DNA of 64,000 nucleotides from Caballeronia sp. NK8 (GTDB lineage: Bacteria; Pseudomonadota; Gammaproteobacteria; Burkholderiales; Burkholderiaceae). The stretch lies in contig NZ_AP024322.1 of NCBI RefSeq assembly GCF_018408855.1, forward strand, positions 2,108,001-2,172,000, written 5' to 3'. Made by a program: the position numbers and the translations under genes. This document shows, piece after piece, positions 17,078 through 25,880 of the stretch. Within the stretch, counting starts at the first letter, position 1, and the number at the start of each line of letters is the position of its first letter. The notes under the pieces were generated by a model. The model was given only the letters and a program-made list of their open reading frames with translations, did not search any database and was not told the DNA's origin.

Positions 17078-17554
17078 ATGAAACGCTCCGTCCTCGCACT
17101 CGCCGCATCGATTGCCACTCTCTTCGGCGCGGCGCTCGCGCACGCGGAGGAGATCGCCAGCGTCAACACGAATTTCCGTTTCACCGGTTCTGACCGCGTC
17201 AGCGTCGACGCTTACGATGATCCGCTCGTTCAGGGCGTCACCTGCTACGTGTCGCGGGCGCGCACCGGCGGCGTGAAAGGCACGCTGGGCATCGCGGAAG
17301 ATCCGAGCGAGGCGTCGATCGCCTGCCGCCAGGTCGCCCCGATCAAGATCGCGCAGCCGCTCAAGCAGAAGAGCGACGTGTTCTCCGCCAGCATGTCCTT
17401 CATCTTCAAAACGCTGCATGTGGTGCGTATCGTCGATGCGAAGCGCAACACGCTCGTCTATCTGACCTACAGCGACCGTATCGCGACCGGCAGCCCGAAG
17501 AACAGCGTGACGGCGGTGCCGGTGCCCGAAGGCACGACCATACCGGTGAAGTGA
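17078..17554 (+). CDS. creA: CreA family periplasmic protein
   Basis: A 158-residue secreted protein of the CreA family (named after E. coli creA; exact role unknown). A signal peptide ends near ALAHA (about residue 23), followed by the conserved body with VSVDAYDDPLVQGVTCYVSRA and the cysteine pair Cys53/Cys81, which could form a disulfide in the periplasm. A GAAGG Shine-Dalgarno suits the ATG at 17078 better than the one two codons earlier. It stands alone between the small peptide gene and the AraC regulator. Confidence 0.9.
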   Translation: MKRSVLALAASIATLFGAALAHAEEIASVNTNFRFTGSDRVSVDAYDDPLVQGVTCYVSRARTGGVKGTLGIAEDPSEASIACRQVAPIKIAQPLKQKSDVFSASMSFIFKTLHVVRIVDAKRNTLVYLTYSDRIATGSPKNSVTAVPVPEGTTIPVK

Positions 17555-17628
17555 CGTCCAACTGTCCGGCCTGCGGCGAAACAAAGTTGTAAACTGAGCG
17601 ATTCCGCCCGTCTCAAAAATCGCAACCG

Positions 17629-18450
17629 ATGAACGCCGCCCGTTTCCGCAATGCCGCACGCTACTGGCGCTCGTCGCTCGTGCCCGACGCGGACATGGTG
17701 ACGGCCGAATACTACGATCACGAATTCTCGCCGCACTGGCACGACGCCTACACGGTGCCCGTGATCGAAGCGGGCGCGGAGTGCTACGACTATCGTGGCG
17801 CGCATCACGTCGCCGAGGCTGGCTCGGTGCCGGTCATCAACCCTGGCGAAGTGCACACGGGCGCGCGCGCCGTCGATGCGGGCTGGCGCTATCGCGTGTT
17901 CTATCTGCCGGTGCCGTTCGTCGAGAATCTCGCGCGCGACATGTCGGGCCGGCCGGAGTCGTCGCCGTGGTTTCCGGTCGACATCGTTCGCGACGCCGAT
18001 CTGGCGCGGCGTCTGGTCGTCGCGCATCGGCTACTGGAAAACGGCGCCGATCCGCTCGCCGCGGAACTGGCCCTCGTCGATGCCGTGACGACGCTGCTTG
18101 GCCGCCACGCGCTGGCGCGCCCCGGCATCGCGCCGCTCGCCTCCGACACACACCGCGTCGCGACGATGAAATCCCGCCTCGCCGACGATTTGCTCGAACC
18201 GGTCACGCTCGCCGAACTCGCGCAGACGGTCGGCCTTTCGACCTTCCACGCGGCGCGTCTGTTTACGCGCGAAACCGGTCTCGCGCCGCACGCGTGGCGC
18301 AACCAGATGCGGATCGTACGCGCGTTGCCGGCGTTGCGCGCGGGCGCCTCCGTGACTGACGTCGCGGCGGCGAGCGGCTTCACCGATCAGAGCCATTTCA
18401 CGCGTCATTTCAAACGCACGTTCGGCGTGCCGCCCGGCCGCTGGCGCTGA
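17629..18450 (+). CDS. AraC-family transcriptional regulator (azlCD-linked)
   Basis: A 273-residue regulator with an N-terminal cupin ligand domain (about residues 20-100; HWHDAYTVPVIEAG and NPGEVHTG) and a C-terminal pair of helix-turn-helices (about 175-273), ending in the signature region SGFTDQSHFTRHFKRTFGVPPGRW. It lies 86 bases upstream of azlC in the same direction, so it probably controls the branched-chain amino acid exporter. Confidence 0.9.
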   Translation: MNAARFRNAARYWRSSLVPDADMVTAEYYDHEFSPHWHDAYTVPVIEAGAECYDYRGAHHVAEAGSVPVINPGEVHTGARAVDAGWRYRVFYLPVPFVENLARDMSGRPESSPWFPVDIVRDADLARRLVVAHRLLENGADPLAAELALVDAVTTLLGRHALARPGIAPLASDTHRVATMKSRLADDLLEPVTLAELAQTVGLSTFHAARLFTRETGLAPHAWRNQMRIVRALPALRAGASVTDVAAASGFTDQSHFTRHFKRTFGVPPGRWR

Positions 18451-18536
18451 ATGCGCGCGAAGCGCAGGGAAAGCGCAAGAACGTACAAGCATCCGGACCG
18501 GCGTCTTGCGTATCCTCGCTTCCATAGGAGGACATC

Positions 18537-19301
18537 TTGAAAGCAACACCCGCACAACCGTCCGGCCAGGCTTTGCGCGAATTCGCCGCCGGCGCCCGCG
18601 ACACCATCCCGATGATGATCGGCGCCGCGCCCTTCGGCGTGATCTTCGGCACGCTCGTCACCGCCAGTCCGCTCACGCTCTGGCACGGCCAGTTGATGTC
18701 GCTTGCCGTGTTCGCCGGCTCCGCGCAGTTCATCGCGGTGGGCCTGATCGCGTCGCATGCGAGCTTCGCCGTCATCCTGGCGACGACCTTCGTCGTCAAT
18801 CTGCGTCACGTGCTCTATTCGGCCACGCTCGCGCCCTATGTCGCGCATCTGCCGCGCCGCTGGCGCTGGGCGCTCGCCGGGACTCTCACCGACGAAGTCT
18901 TCGCGGTCGCCTACGCGCACTATCAGAAGCGCCCGCCCGGCGAGATCGGCCCGCATTACTTCTTCGGCTCGGGCGTCGCGATGTATCTGAACTGGCAGAT
19001 GTGGACGCTCGTCGGCCTGCTGTTCGGCGCGGCGTTCCCCGGTTTGAAATCGCTCGGACTCGATTTTGCGATGGTCGCGACCTTCATTGCGATCATCGTG
19101 CCGCAACTGGTGGCCGTGCGCTTCATCGCGGCGGCGCTCGCTTCGGGTGTGCTGTCGTTCGCGTGGCAGGGCTGGCCGTACAAGCTCGGGCTGCTCGCGG
19201 CGGTGTTCGTGGGCGTGGCGGTCGGCATGGTGCTCACGCTGATGGAAAACCGGCCGCAGGCGAAACATCGCCTGAAGAACGCCAAGGAGCGCACGCAATG
19301 A
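18537..19301 (+). CDS. azlC: Branched-chain amino acid exporter, large subunit AzlC
   Basis: A 254-residue membrane protein of the AzlC/BrnF family, which exports branched-chain amino acids (and possibly methionine) together with AzlD. About seven hydrophobic segments are visible, with conserved APFGVIFGTL near residue 28 and the FAGSAQFIAVGL helix. An AGGAGG Shine-Dalgarno lies before the start codon. It overlaps azlD by four bases. Confidence 0.93.
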   Translation: MKATPAQPSGQALREFAAGARDTIPMMIGAAPFGVIFGTLVTASPLTLWHGQLMSLAVFAGSAQFIAVGLIASHASFAVILATTFVVNLRHVLYSATLAPYVAHLPRRWRWALAGTLTDEVFAVAYAHYQKRPPGEIGPHYFFGSGVAMYLNWQMWTLVGLLFGAAFPGLKSLGLDFAMVATFIAIIVPQLVAVRFIAAALASGVLSFAWQGWPYKLGLLAAVFVGVAVGMVLTLMENRPQAKHRLKNAKERTQ

Positions 19302-19621
19302 ACTACGTCGCATTGATCCTCGGCATGGCGGCGATCACTTTCGCCATCCGCGCCGCCGTGTTCGTGCTGGGCGAGCGCCTGCCCTTCCCGCCCGTCGTGC
19401 GTACCGCGCTCTCGTTCGTGCCGGTGACGGTGCTCACCGCGATCATCGTGCCGATGACAGTCTCGCCGCACGGCAACGGCGCCGAGATCACCTGGCGCAA
19501 TCCGCAGCTCGTCGCGGCGATCGTCGCGGTGATCGTTTGCGTGCTCACGAAACGCCCGCTTTTGACGATTGCGGTGGCGCTCGCGGTGTTTTTCGCGTGG
19601 CAGTTCGCTGTGCTGCGCTGA
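19298..19621 (+). CDS. azlD: Branched-chain amino acid exporter, small subunit AzlD
   Basis: A 107-residue membrane protein with four hydrophobic segments, the partner of AzlC in the exporter. The ATG overlaps the azlC stop (ATGA), so the subunits are translationally coupled. The frame is open a long way upstream inside azlC, but that part is shadow. Confidence 0.92.
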   Translation: MNYVALILGMAAITFAIRAAVFVLGERLPFPPVVRTALSFVPVTVLTAIIVPMTVSPHGNGAEITWRNPQLVAAIVAVIVCVLTKRPLLTIAVALAVFFAWQFAVLR

Positions 19622-19674
19622 GCCTTCTTCGACGCTCACGTATCGATCGGCTTTCAAAAAGCTGCAAAGAAACC

Positions 19675-19701
19675 TCAAGTTCCCGGAAAGCGCGCCGTTA
19701 T
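19675..19701 (+). promoter_or_regulatory. Flagellar-type (sigma-28, FliA) promoter
   Basis: TCAAGTTC (19675-19682), an 11-base spacer, then GCCGTTAT (19694-19701). Against the consensus TAAAGTTT-N11-GCCGATAA this is 6 of 8 at each box with the exact spacer. It lies 86 bases before the gene at 19788 and reads towards it. Confidence 0.6.
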
Positions 19702-19787
19702 CAGAAACGAATGGACTCCGCCCTGAGAAGCGGCGCCGCCAGCATTTCCCGCCATCGGGCGACCGACCGGCGGAACCGGGAACCAAC

Positions 19788-20552
19788 ATGCGTCAAATCA
19801 CCCTTTCGCTTCGCGACGAGACCATCGCTTCGCTGCAGCGCGACTTCGAAGCGTTTCTGCGCCTGTCGCTGAAGCTGGATCCACAATTCGTCACGCCGTC
19901 GTTCGAGGACTTCCTGCGCGCGAAGCTGCTCGACAACCACACGCCGCTCACCGAGCAGGCGGTGCAGCGCATGCTCACGCACGGCCAGTATGCGTGGGCG
20001 AAGCGCGCGCTCGACAAGGAATTTCCGGATGTCGTCGAAATCCTGATCCGTCAGGCGGCCGAACACGGTTTCGCGTTCGCGATCCGCGCCGACTGGACCG
20101 CCGAGGACCTCATCAAGGCGTCGCGCGAGTGGGCGACGGCGATCGTCACCGAAGCAAACGGCGATGTGTCGCAAGTGGACGTGCTTGCTTCGCAGATCAA
20201 GTCGGCGGCGGCGGATATCCGCGAAGTCGAGGAAAAGATGCAGACGCCCGCGTGGCGACTCGCCGACTCGCTGCGCCAGCGCGCGTACGAAACCAAGATT
20301 TCGGTGGAAACGAGCGTCGGTTCGAACGCGCGGGAAAAGCTCGGCGAACTGCGCGGCCTGCTGCGGCTCGGCATCGTTTACGGCTCGATTCCGAAGCAGG
20401 AAGCGCAACAGGTGCTGGAGTATCTGCGCTCGCTGCGGCCCGAGCTGTTCATCGAAGAGCCTTATGACGGCTTCACGCGTTTCGCCGCGTGGCTGCGCAG
20501 CATCTTCGCGCCGACGCCGCGCGCGCCGCGAACCACGCGCGCGCAGCGCTGA
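19788..20552 (+). CDS. Conserved protein of unknown function behind a sigma-28-type promoter
   Basis: A 254-residue soluble, mainly helical protein without signal peptide or membrane segment. I recognise no family. The middle (about residues 120-165) is a heptad-like helix, and the C-terminus is basic and Arg-rich. I chose the ATG at 19788 because the frame upstream crosses the azlD end and the promoter. A FliA-type promoter directly upstream suggests a link to motility or chemotaxis, but no flagellar gene is in the window. Confidence 0.75.
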   Translation: MRQITLSLRDETIASLQRDFEAFLRLSLKLDPQFVTPSFEDFLRAKLLDNHTPLTEQAVQRMLTHGQYAWAKRALDKEFPDVVEILIRQAAEHGFAFAIRADWTAEDLIKASREWATAIVTEANGDVSQVDVLASQIKSAAADIREVEEKMQTPAWRLADSLRQRAYETKISVETSVGSNAREKLGELRGLLRLGIVYGSIPKQEAQQVLEYLRSLRPELFIEEPYDGFTRFAAWLRSIFAPTPRAPRTTRAQR

Positions 20553-20573
20553 AGTGCTGAGGCGAGCTCCACC

Positions 20574-22703
20574 CTACTCCCACATTCCCTTCAGGCGCGC
20601 CGCGATATCGATTTTCGCTTTCGCGGCCGCCGCCAGTCCCGCCGCCGTCGGTGCGGCGGGCGCGATCACCGGCGGCCACGCCGCCGCTTCGAAGTTCTGC
20701 ATGAGATGCGGCGGGATGAAGCGCGTGCGCTGCGCCCACACGTGGCGGTCGCCCAGATGCGTCTGGTTGTGCACGTAGAAACGCTGCGGCGTGACGATGT
20801 GCAGATCTTCCTTCGCGCGCGTCATCGCGACGTATAAAAGACGCCGCTCCTCGTCGATTTCCTCGTCGCTGCCGGTGCCGAGATCGGACGGGATGCAACC
20901 GTCCACGCCGTTCAGCACGAACACGTTGCGCCATTCCTGGCCCTTCGCCGAATGGATCGTCGAGAGGATCAGATAGTCCTCATCGAGCAGCGGCACGCCG
21001 GATTCGTCGCTGGTGGCGTCGGGCGGATCGAGCGTGAGTTCGGTGAGAAAGCGCTCGCGCGTCGGATACGTGGACGCGATGCTCTCCATCTGCAAAATAT
21101 CGCCGATGCGGATCGCCGCGTCCTCGTGATTGCGTTCGAGGTGCGGCTCGTACCAGCGGCGGATCATTTCGAACTCGGCAGGCCAGCCCGACTCGCGCCC
21201 GCAGAGCTTCGCCATCAGGCCGACGAAGCGCGGCCAGTCCTCGCTGGCTCTGGCGGGCGCGGCGAACGAAGCGATCGCGCCCGAGGCAACCGCATCCGGC
21301 GCGCTCACGCTATCGAGCAGGCGGGCGGCGATCGCGGGCCCGATGCCCGGCAGCAATTGCGCGACGCGAAAGCCCGCCACGCGATCGCGCGGATTCTCGG
21401 CCCAGCGCAGCACCGAAAGCACGTCCTTCACATGGACGGAATCGAGAAACTTGAGACCGCCGAACTTCACGAACGGAATATTGCGCCGCGTGAGTTCGAT
21501 TTCGAGCGTCGCGCTGTGATGCGCGGCGCGAAACAGCACCGCCTGCGACTTGAGCCTCATGCCCGACTCGCGCGCCTCCAGCACTTTCTCGACGACATAG
21601 CGCGCCTGATCCGCTTCGTCGGCGACGGACACGACGCGCGGCTTTTGCGCCGATGCCTTGTCGGTCCAGAGATTCTTCGTGTAGCGCTCGGACGCGAGCC
21701 CGATCACGGCGTTCGACGCCTCCAGGATCGGTTGCGTCGAGCGATAGTTGCGATCGAGCGTGACGGTCGCGGCGGGCGGATCGAAATGGCCCGGGAAATC
21801 GAGGATATTGCGCACCGTCGCGCCGCGAAACGAGTAGATGGATTGCGCATCGTCGCCGACGACGGTGAGGCCGCGCCCGTCCGGTTTCATCGCGAGCAGG
21901 ATCGACGCCTGCAGGCGATTGGTGTCCTGATATTCGTCGACGAGCACGTGATCGAAACGGCTCGCGAGATCCGCCGCCACCGACGGCTCCGCCGCGAGAT
22001 GCGACCAGTAGAGCAGCAGGTCGTCGTAATCGAGCACGCTTTGCGCCTGTTTGGCGGCCACGTAGGCGGCGAACAGGCGCTTGAGATCGGCTTCCCACTC
22101 GCGGCACCACGGATACGACTGATCGAGCACGTGGCTGAGCGTCGCGCCCGTATTGACGACGCGCGAGTAGATCGCGAAGCATGTCGACTTGGCCGGAAAG
22201 CGCTTCTCCTTCGACGACAAACCGAGCTCGTGCCGCACGAGGTTCATGAGATCGGCGGAATCCTCGCGGTCGTTGATCGTGAACGACGGCGCGAGCCCGA
22301 CGAGGTCGGCGTAATCGCGCAACAGCCGCGCGCCGACGCCGTGAAACGTGCCCGACCACGTCAGCCCCTGCGCGATGGCGCTTTTCGTGCCGAGCGCGTT
22401 CATCGCGATGCGCGTGACACGCCGCGTCATTTCGAGCGCCGCACGGCGCGAAAACGTGAGCAGCAGGATGCGATGCGGATCGGCGCCCTTCACGAGCAGA
22501 TGCGCGACGCGGTGCGCGAGCGTGTTCGTCTTGCCCGACCCCGCACCCGCGATGACGAGCAGCGGCCCGCCTGCGCGGCCGGGTTCATCGACGCCGAATT
22601 CGACGGCCTGACGCTGCGCCTCGTTGAGCTTCGCGAGATAGTCGGCCACCTGTTTCGCGGCGGAGGCGAAGGCGGCGTCGGCGGTGTCGGGAAGCGTGAG
22701 CAC
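20574..22703 (-). CDS. UvrD/Rep-family ATP-dependent DNA helicase
   Basis: A superfamily 1A 3'-5' helicase of about 709 residues. Motifs in order: Walker A AGAGSGKTNTLAHR, DEYQDTN (motif II), GDDAQSIYSFRGA (III), NYRSTQPIL (IV), STIHSAKGQEWRNVF (V) and LLYVAMTRAKEDLHI (VI). The length is normal, though it lacks the extra C-terminal domain of E. coli UvrD. The start is uncertain. I chose the GTG at 22703 because a LexA-like box and -10 element cover 22739-22754; the longer frame to 22844 would overlap its own promoter. Confidence 0.9.
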   Translation of the reverse strand: MLTLPDTADAAFASAAKQVADYLAKLNEAQRQAVEFGVDEPGRAGGPLLVIAGAGSGKTNTLAHRVAHLLVKGADPHRILLLTFSRRAALEMTRRVTRIAMNALGTKSAIAQGLTWSGTFHGVGARLLRDYADLVGLAPSFTINDREDSADLMNLVRHELGLSSKEKRFPAKSTCFAIYSRVVNTGATLSHVLDQSYPWCREWEADLKRLFAAYVAAKQAQSVLDYDDLLLYWSHLAAEPSVAADLASRFDHVLVDEYQDTNRLQASILLAMKPDGRGLTVVGDDAQSIYSFRGATVRNILDFPGHFDPPAATVTLDRNYRSTQPILEASNAVIGLASERYTKNLWTDKASAQKPRVVSVADEADQARYVVEKVLEARESGMRLKSQAVLFRAAHHSATLEIELTRRNIPFVKFGGLKFLDSVHVKDVLSVLRWAENPRDRVAGFRVAQLLPGIGPAIAARLLDSVSAPDAVASGAIASFAAPARASEDWPRFVGLMAKLCGRESGWPAEFEMIRRWYEPHLERNHEDAAIRIGDILQMESIASTYPTRERFLTELTLDPPDATSDESGVPLLDEDYLILSTIHSAKGQEWRNVFVLNGVDGCIPSDLGTGSDEEIDEERRLLYVAMTRAKEDLHIVTPQRFYVHNQTHLGDRHVWAQRTRFIPPHLMQNFEAAAWPPVIAPAAPTAAGLAAAAKAKIDIAARLKGMWE

Positions 22704-22738
22704 GTGAGGAGATGGCGGCGGGAAAAGAGTGACGCACA

Positions 22739-22754
22739 CTGTATATCCATACAA
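22739..22754 (-). promoter_or_regulatory. Probable LexA (SOS) box before the helicase gene
   Basis: On the plus strand the site reads CTGTATATCCATACAA: consensus CTGT-N8-ACAG with one mismatch at the last base and an A+T-rich centre. It lies 36 bases before the chosen helicase start and overlaps a likely -10 (TATACA) with TTGCGC as -35. E. coli uvrD is also LexA-controlled. Confidence 0.6.
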
Positions 22755-22805
22755 CCCGCGCGCGCAAGTCTTTGGCTCGGCAAGGCTTTTGGCCCCAAAT
22801 GCAAC

Positions 22806-22832
22806 GAGCCCGGTCCGCAGGGAACCGGGCTC
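22806..22832 (-). terminator. Hairpin after the Lys/Ala-rich protein gene
   Basis: A 9-bp stem (GAGCCCGGT / ACCGGGCTC) with a 9-base loop lies 24 bases beyond the stop of the gene at 22856. It has no good T run on the minus strand, so it may be a weak terminator or an mRNA 3'-end stabiliser. Confidence 0.5.
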
Positions 22833-22855
22833 GCATCGCTGCAAAAAAGCGCGTG

Positions 22856-23113
22856 TTACTCCGCCTTCTTCGCGTTCTTCAGCTTCGCGTCGGCGGCGGC
22901 TTCGTTGGCTTCGGACTGCGCCTCGGTTTTCTTCTTGTCGGCCTTGGCTTGTGCGACGGCCGCCTTCTTGTCGGCCTTCGTCTGTTCCTTCACGGCCTTC
23001 TGGTCGGCGGCGCTCGGTGCGTCCGAGGTCGTCTGCGCGAACGATGCCGCGCTCACGCTCGCGAACGTCCCCGCGATCAGCGCGGCAAGCAGTGCATGGG
23101 TTTTTCTGTTCAT
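22856..23113 (-). CDS. Small Lys/Ala-rich exported protein, copy 1
   Basis: An 85-residue protein with a Sec signal peptide (cleavage near SFAQ, about residue 27) and a mature part made almost only of Ala, Lys, Asp, Glu and Gln, predicted as one long charged helix. Repeated KADKKA-like units are visible. The second of two ATGs (23113) is better spaced from the GGGAGG Shine-Dalgarno. Function unknown. It has the same architecture as the next upstream gene (23175-23564). Confidence 0.8.
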   Translation of the reverse strand: MNRKTHALLAALIAGTFASVSAASFAQTTSDAPSAADQKAVKEQTKADKKAAVAQAKADKKKTEAQSEANEAAADAKLKNAKKAE

Positions 23114-23133
23114 CATGTCCTCCCTGTATCTGA

Positions 23134-23165
23134 GCCGCGAAACCGGATTTTGCCGGTCTCGCGGC
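23134..23165. repeat. Strong hairpin between the two small exported-protein genes
   Basis: Arms GCCGCGA and TCGCGGC enclose a second stem ACCGG/CCGGT around a 6-base loop, with one internal mismatch. No T run flanks it, so it looks like a processing or stability hairpin rather than a classical terminator. Confidence 0.6.
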
Positions 23166-23174
23166 GCGTCACGC

Positions 23175-23564
23175 TCAGTGCTGCAGGCCCGTGTCCTTCG
23201 GCGTGCTCGGCTCCGTCGCGTTCAGTTCCGCCTTGGCGGCGTCCTTGTCCGCCTTGCGGTTGATCTTGGCGTTCTTCACCTCTTCCTTGTATTGCGACTT
23301 GGCCTGCTGGTTTTGTGCCTTCAGCTCGGCCTTCGACGCCTTTTTCGACGCGCGATATTCGGCGTTCGCCTCGGCGTTCGCGTTGCGGCGCTGGACGAGC
23401 GGATCGATCGGCGCCGGCGCGACGACGTTCTGCTGCGGCGGCGTCGCCGGCTGCATGGTCTGCGGTTCCATCGGCGCGGGCTGCGGCGCGGTTTGCGCGT
23501 AGGCGCCCGAAGCGGCGAGCGTGGCGATGGCGGAACCGATCAAAAGGATTCGTGCGCGAGTCAT
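23175..23564 (-). CDS. Small Lys/Ala-rich exported protein, copy 2
   Basis: A 129-residue protein with a signal peptide (cleavage near AYAQ, about residue 23), a Pro/Gln-rich linker (about 25-55) and a charged helical C-terminus rich in Lys, Ala and Glu (about 60-115). The architecture matches the downstream gene at 22856, so the two may be distant paralogues, though sequence identity is dominated by composition. A GAGGAC ribosome-binding site precedes the ATG. Function unknown. Confidence 0.8.
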   Translation of the reverse strand: MTRARILLIGSAIATLAASGAYAQTAPQPAPMEPQTMQPATPPQQNVVAPAPIDPLVQRRNANAEANAEYRASKKASKAELKAQNQQAKSQYKEEVKNAKINRKADKDAAKAELNATEPSTPKDTGLQH

Positions 23565-23876
23565 GAGTTCGTCCTCTCTTTAGTTGGCGTCGGCGGCGCT
23601 CTGACAACGGTGAAGCGAGCGATCCGCGCGACTTTTGTCGATTGGAAAGATGACCGAAGCTGCATCGATCAAACGGTCGGACCGGACCTCGATCGGGCAA
23701 GTTCTCGAAAACCAGTCATTGTTACCGACGGTTTCATCTGGCTACATTTGCCAGTCGAATCACTTGCGGTCCGATAACCGGTCCTCGCGATGCCAACAGC
23801 ACGGCGCATGCCCGGCGCGCCGGCGGCGGTGGTTTATCATGGATGCCCTTCTCCGCTTTCCGTTGCGCCCGCCCCC
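23565..23876. other. 312-base intergenic region without a recognisable gene
   Basis: The gap separates two divergent genes (small exported protein on minus, S4 protein on plus) and should hold both promoters. I see no consensus promoter, no clear inverted repeat and no tRNA or terminator. An open frame that enters the S4 gene from upstream begins at 23790, but the first 29 codons look non-coding. Confidence 0.6.
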
Positions 23877-24098
23877 ATGCCGCCACTCCAATTCACCCTC
23901 ACGGGCGACTTCGTCGAACTCCACAACCTGCTCAAGCTGATGGGCCTGGCGGATAGCGGCGGCTCTGCGAAGGCGCGCGTCGCAATGGGCGACGTCACCG
24001 TCGACGGCAAAGTGGAAATGCGCAAGACCTGCAAGATCCGCGCGGGCCAGAAGGTGAAGCTCGACGGCCAGACGATTCACGTGCGCGCGCCCGAATAG
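23877..24098 (+). CDS. RNA-binding S4-domain protein (YbcJ family)
   Basis: A 73-residue protein consisting of a single S4 RNA-binding domain of the YbcJ type: the motif LLKLMGLADSGGSAKARVAMG is followed by VTVDGKVEMRKTCKIRAGQKV. Such proteins bind structured RNA; the target is unknown. I chose the ATG at 23877 as start because it gives the family N-terminus; upstream ATG at 23790 would add an unusual Pro/Ala-rich leader. Confidence 0.85.
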   Translation: MPPLQFTLTGDFVELHNLLKLMGLADSGGSAKARVAMGDVTVDGKVEMRKTCKIRAGQKVKLDGQTIHVRAPE

Positions 24099-24351
24099 CG
24101 TCGCCGGAACTTGCGCGCGCACGCCGCGCGATTGAGAAAACCCGGCCATAAGCGATCGCGTCATCGACATGCCGCACGCGACGCAATAAGCTAGTCGTCT
24201 TTCGTTCTGGTTTCAGCGCCGGGTTTGCAGCGTCGGTCGTTCCGTCAGCGCGTGTTGCGCATCGCGCTCCGCTCTTTGCCCTTCCGCATTCCAGTCCGGC
24301 GGCGTTCAGTGCACTGACTGTCGCGCCGTCTTTGTTTCCATCCGATCAGCC

Positions 24352-25800
24352 ATGCAACCGCACGTCACCCGCGCCACGCGCGCGCATCAAGGACCGCCGA
24401 GCCTCTCGCGTCACGCCGTCGACACGGCGCGCCTCGCCGCGCCGCTCGCCATCGCGCAGCTCTCGCAGATGGCGATGGGCGTCACCGACACCATCCTGCT
24501 CGGCTCGCTCGGCCCCGACTCGCTCGCCGCGGGCGGCCTCGGCGCGAACCTCTTTTTCGTCGTGGTGACGCTGCTGCAGGGGGTGCTGACATCGGTGTCG
24601 GTGTCGGTCGCGCATGCGCGCGGCGCGAACGCCGACGATCGCGTGCCGGGCATCTACTGGACCGGTCTCGTGCTGTCCGTGCTGCTCGCCGTGCCCGCGT
24701 TCGTGCTGCTGAGCTACGCCGAGCCGATCCTGCTCGCGTTCCACGAACCGGCGACGCTCGCGAAGAACGTCGGCGAATACTGCGCGGTGCTGCGCTGGGG
24801 GACGCCGGGCAGTCTCATCGGCGTGGGCATGATGCGCGCCTTTCTGCCCGCGATCGGCGCGGCACGGCGGCTCTTGTGGATCTCGATCGGCGGCGTGTTC
24901 GTCAACGGCTTCCTCAATTACGGGCTGATTCACGGCGCGTACGGGCTGCCGCGCGAAGGCTTTCTCGGTTCGGCGGCGGCGACCACGATCACCGTCTGGG
25001 GCATCGCGATCGCGCTCGTCGCGGTGCTGCATCTGCGGCCGCGCTACAGGCATTTCGTCGCCCGCGCGCGCCCGCGCCTGCCGCTGATGGGCGAGCTGTT
25101 CGGCATCGGCTGGCCGGTCGCGATCACCTACGGCGTCGAATCGACGCTCTTTCTCGCCACCGGCATGATGGTCGGCCTGCTCGGCGAAGCGCCGCTCGCC
25201 GCGCATCAGATCGCGCTCAACGTCGCATCGGTCGCCTTCATGGTGCCGCTCGCGATCGGCCAGGCGGCGAACGTGCGCGTCGGCTACTGGGTCGGCGCGG
25301 GCGTGCCCGTCGCGGCGCGTCACGCGGGCTTCGTCGCGCTGGCGCTGGGCGTCGGCTTCATGATGTGCTCGGGGCTCGTGCTGATCACGGTGCCGCGCGC
25401 GATCGTCGGCCTGTATCTGCATCTCGACGACCCCGCCAACGCGCACACCGTCGCGCTCGCGGCGTCGCTGCTCGGCGTGGCGGCGGTGTTCCAGATCGTC
25501 GACGGCATGCAGACGGTCGGCTCGGGCTGCCTGCGCGGCCTGAAGGACACGCGCATCCCGATGCTCGCCGCCGCGTTCGGCTACTGGGGCGTCGGCTTTC
25601 CGACCGCCTATGTGCTCGCATTCCACTTCGAGCTGGGTCCGAAAGGCCTGTGGTGGGGACTCGCCGCCGGGCTCGCGAGCGTCGCCGTGCTGATGACCTT
25701 GCGGTTTCACCGCATCAGCCGCAGGTTCGTCGAGACGGGCGTCGCGCCGAAGCCGGACGACGCCGATGCCGCGAACCCCGCGCCGCACGGCCATGCCTGA
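24352..25800 (+). CDS. MATE-family multidrug/sodium antiporter (NorM type)
   Basis: A 482-residue protein with twelve hydrophobic segments in two related halves, the MATE layout (about residues 35-230 and 260-455). Family features include AQLSQMAMGVTDTILLGSLG in helix 1-2 and the ARHAGFVAL repeat in the second half. MATE exporters move cationic drugs and dyes out in exchange for Na+ or H+; the real substrate is not predictable. It is monocistronic. The next possible terminator lies 116 bases downstream. Confidence 0.9.
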   Translation: MQPHVTRATRAHQGPPSLSRHAVDTARLAAPLAIAQLSQMAMGVTDTILLGSLGPDSLAAGGLGANLFFVVVTLLQGVLTSVSVSVAHARGANADDRVPGIYWTGLVLSVLLAVPAFVLLSYAEPILLAFHEPATLAKNVGEYCAVLRWGTPGSLIGVGMMRAFLPAIGAARRLLWISIGGVFVNGFLNYGLIHGAYGLPREGFLGSAAATTITVWGIAIALVAVLHLRPRYRHFVARARPRLPLMGELFGIGWPVAITYGVESTLFLATGMMVGLLGEAPLAAHQIALNVASVAFMVPLAIGQAANVRVGYWVGAGVPVAARHAGFVALALGVGFMMCSGLVLITVPRAIVGLYLHLDDPANAHTVALAASLLGVAAVFQIVDGMQTVGSGCLRGLKDTRIPMLAAAFGYWGVGFPTAYVLAFHFELGPKGLWWGLAAGLASVAVLMTLRFHRISRRFVETGVAPKPDDADAANPAPHGHA

Positions 25801-25845
25801 TAAGCACCCGATCCGCGCGCCGATATGCATAGCACGAATGCTTGG

Positions 25846-25874
25846 TTGGTCCGCGCGGCGCGCATTGCTAGGAT
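25846..25874 (+). promoter_or_regulatory. Possible promoter of the small RNA
   Basis: TTGGTC (25846-25851), a 17-base spacer and TAGGAT (25869-25874) resemble a sigma-70 promoter (3 and 4 of 6). Initiation would fall near 25881, directly at the first hairpin of the proposed RNA. Confidence 0.4.
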
Positions 25875-25880
25875 GAACCC

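Noticed and set aside
20952..23777. 941-codon open frame antisense to the helicase
   Set aside because: Lies opposite a well-motivated helicase; translation is Arg-rich without domain features, a typical GC-rich shadow.
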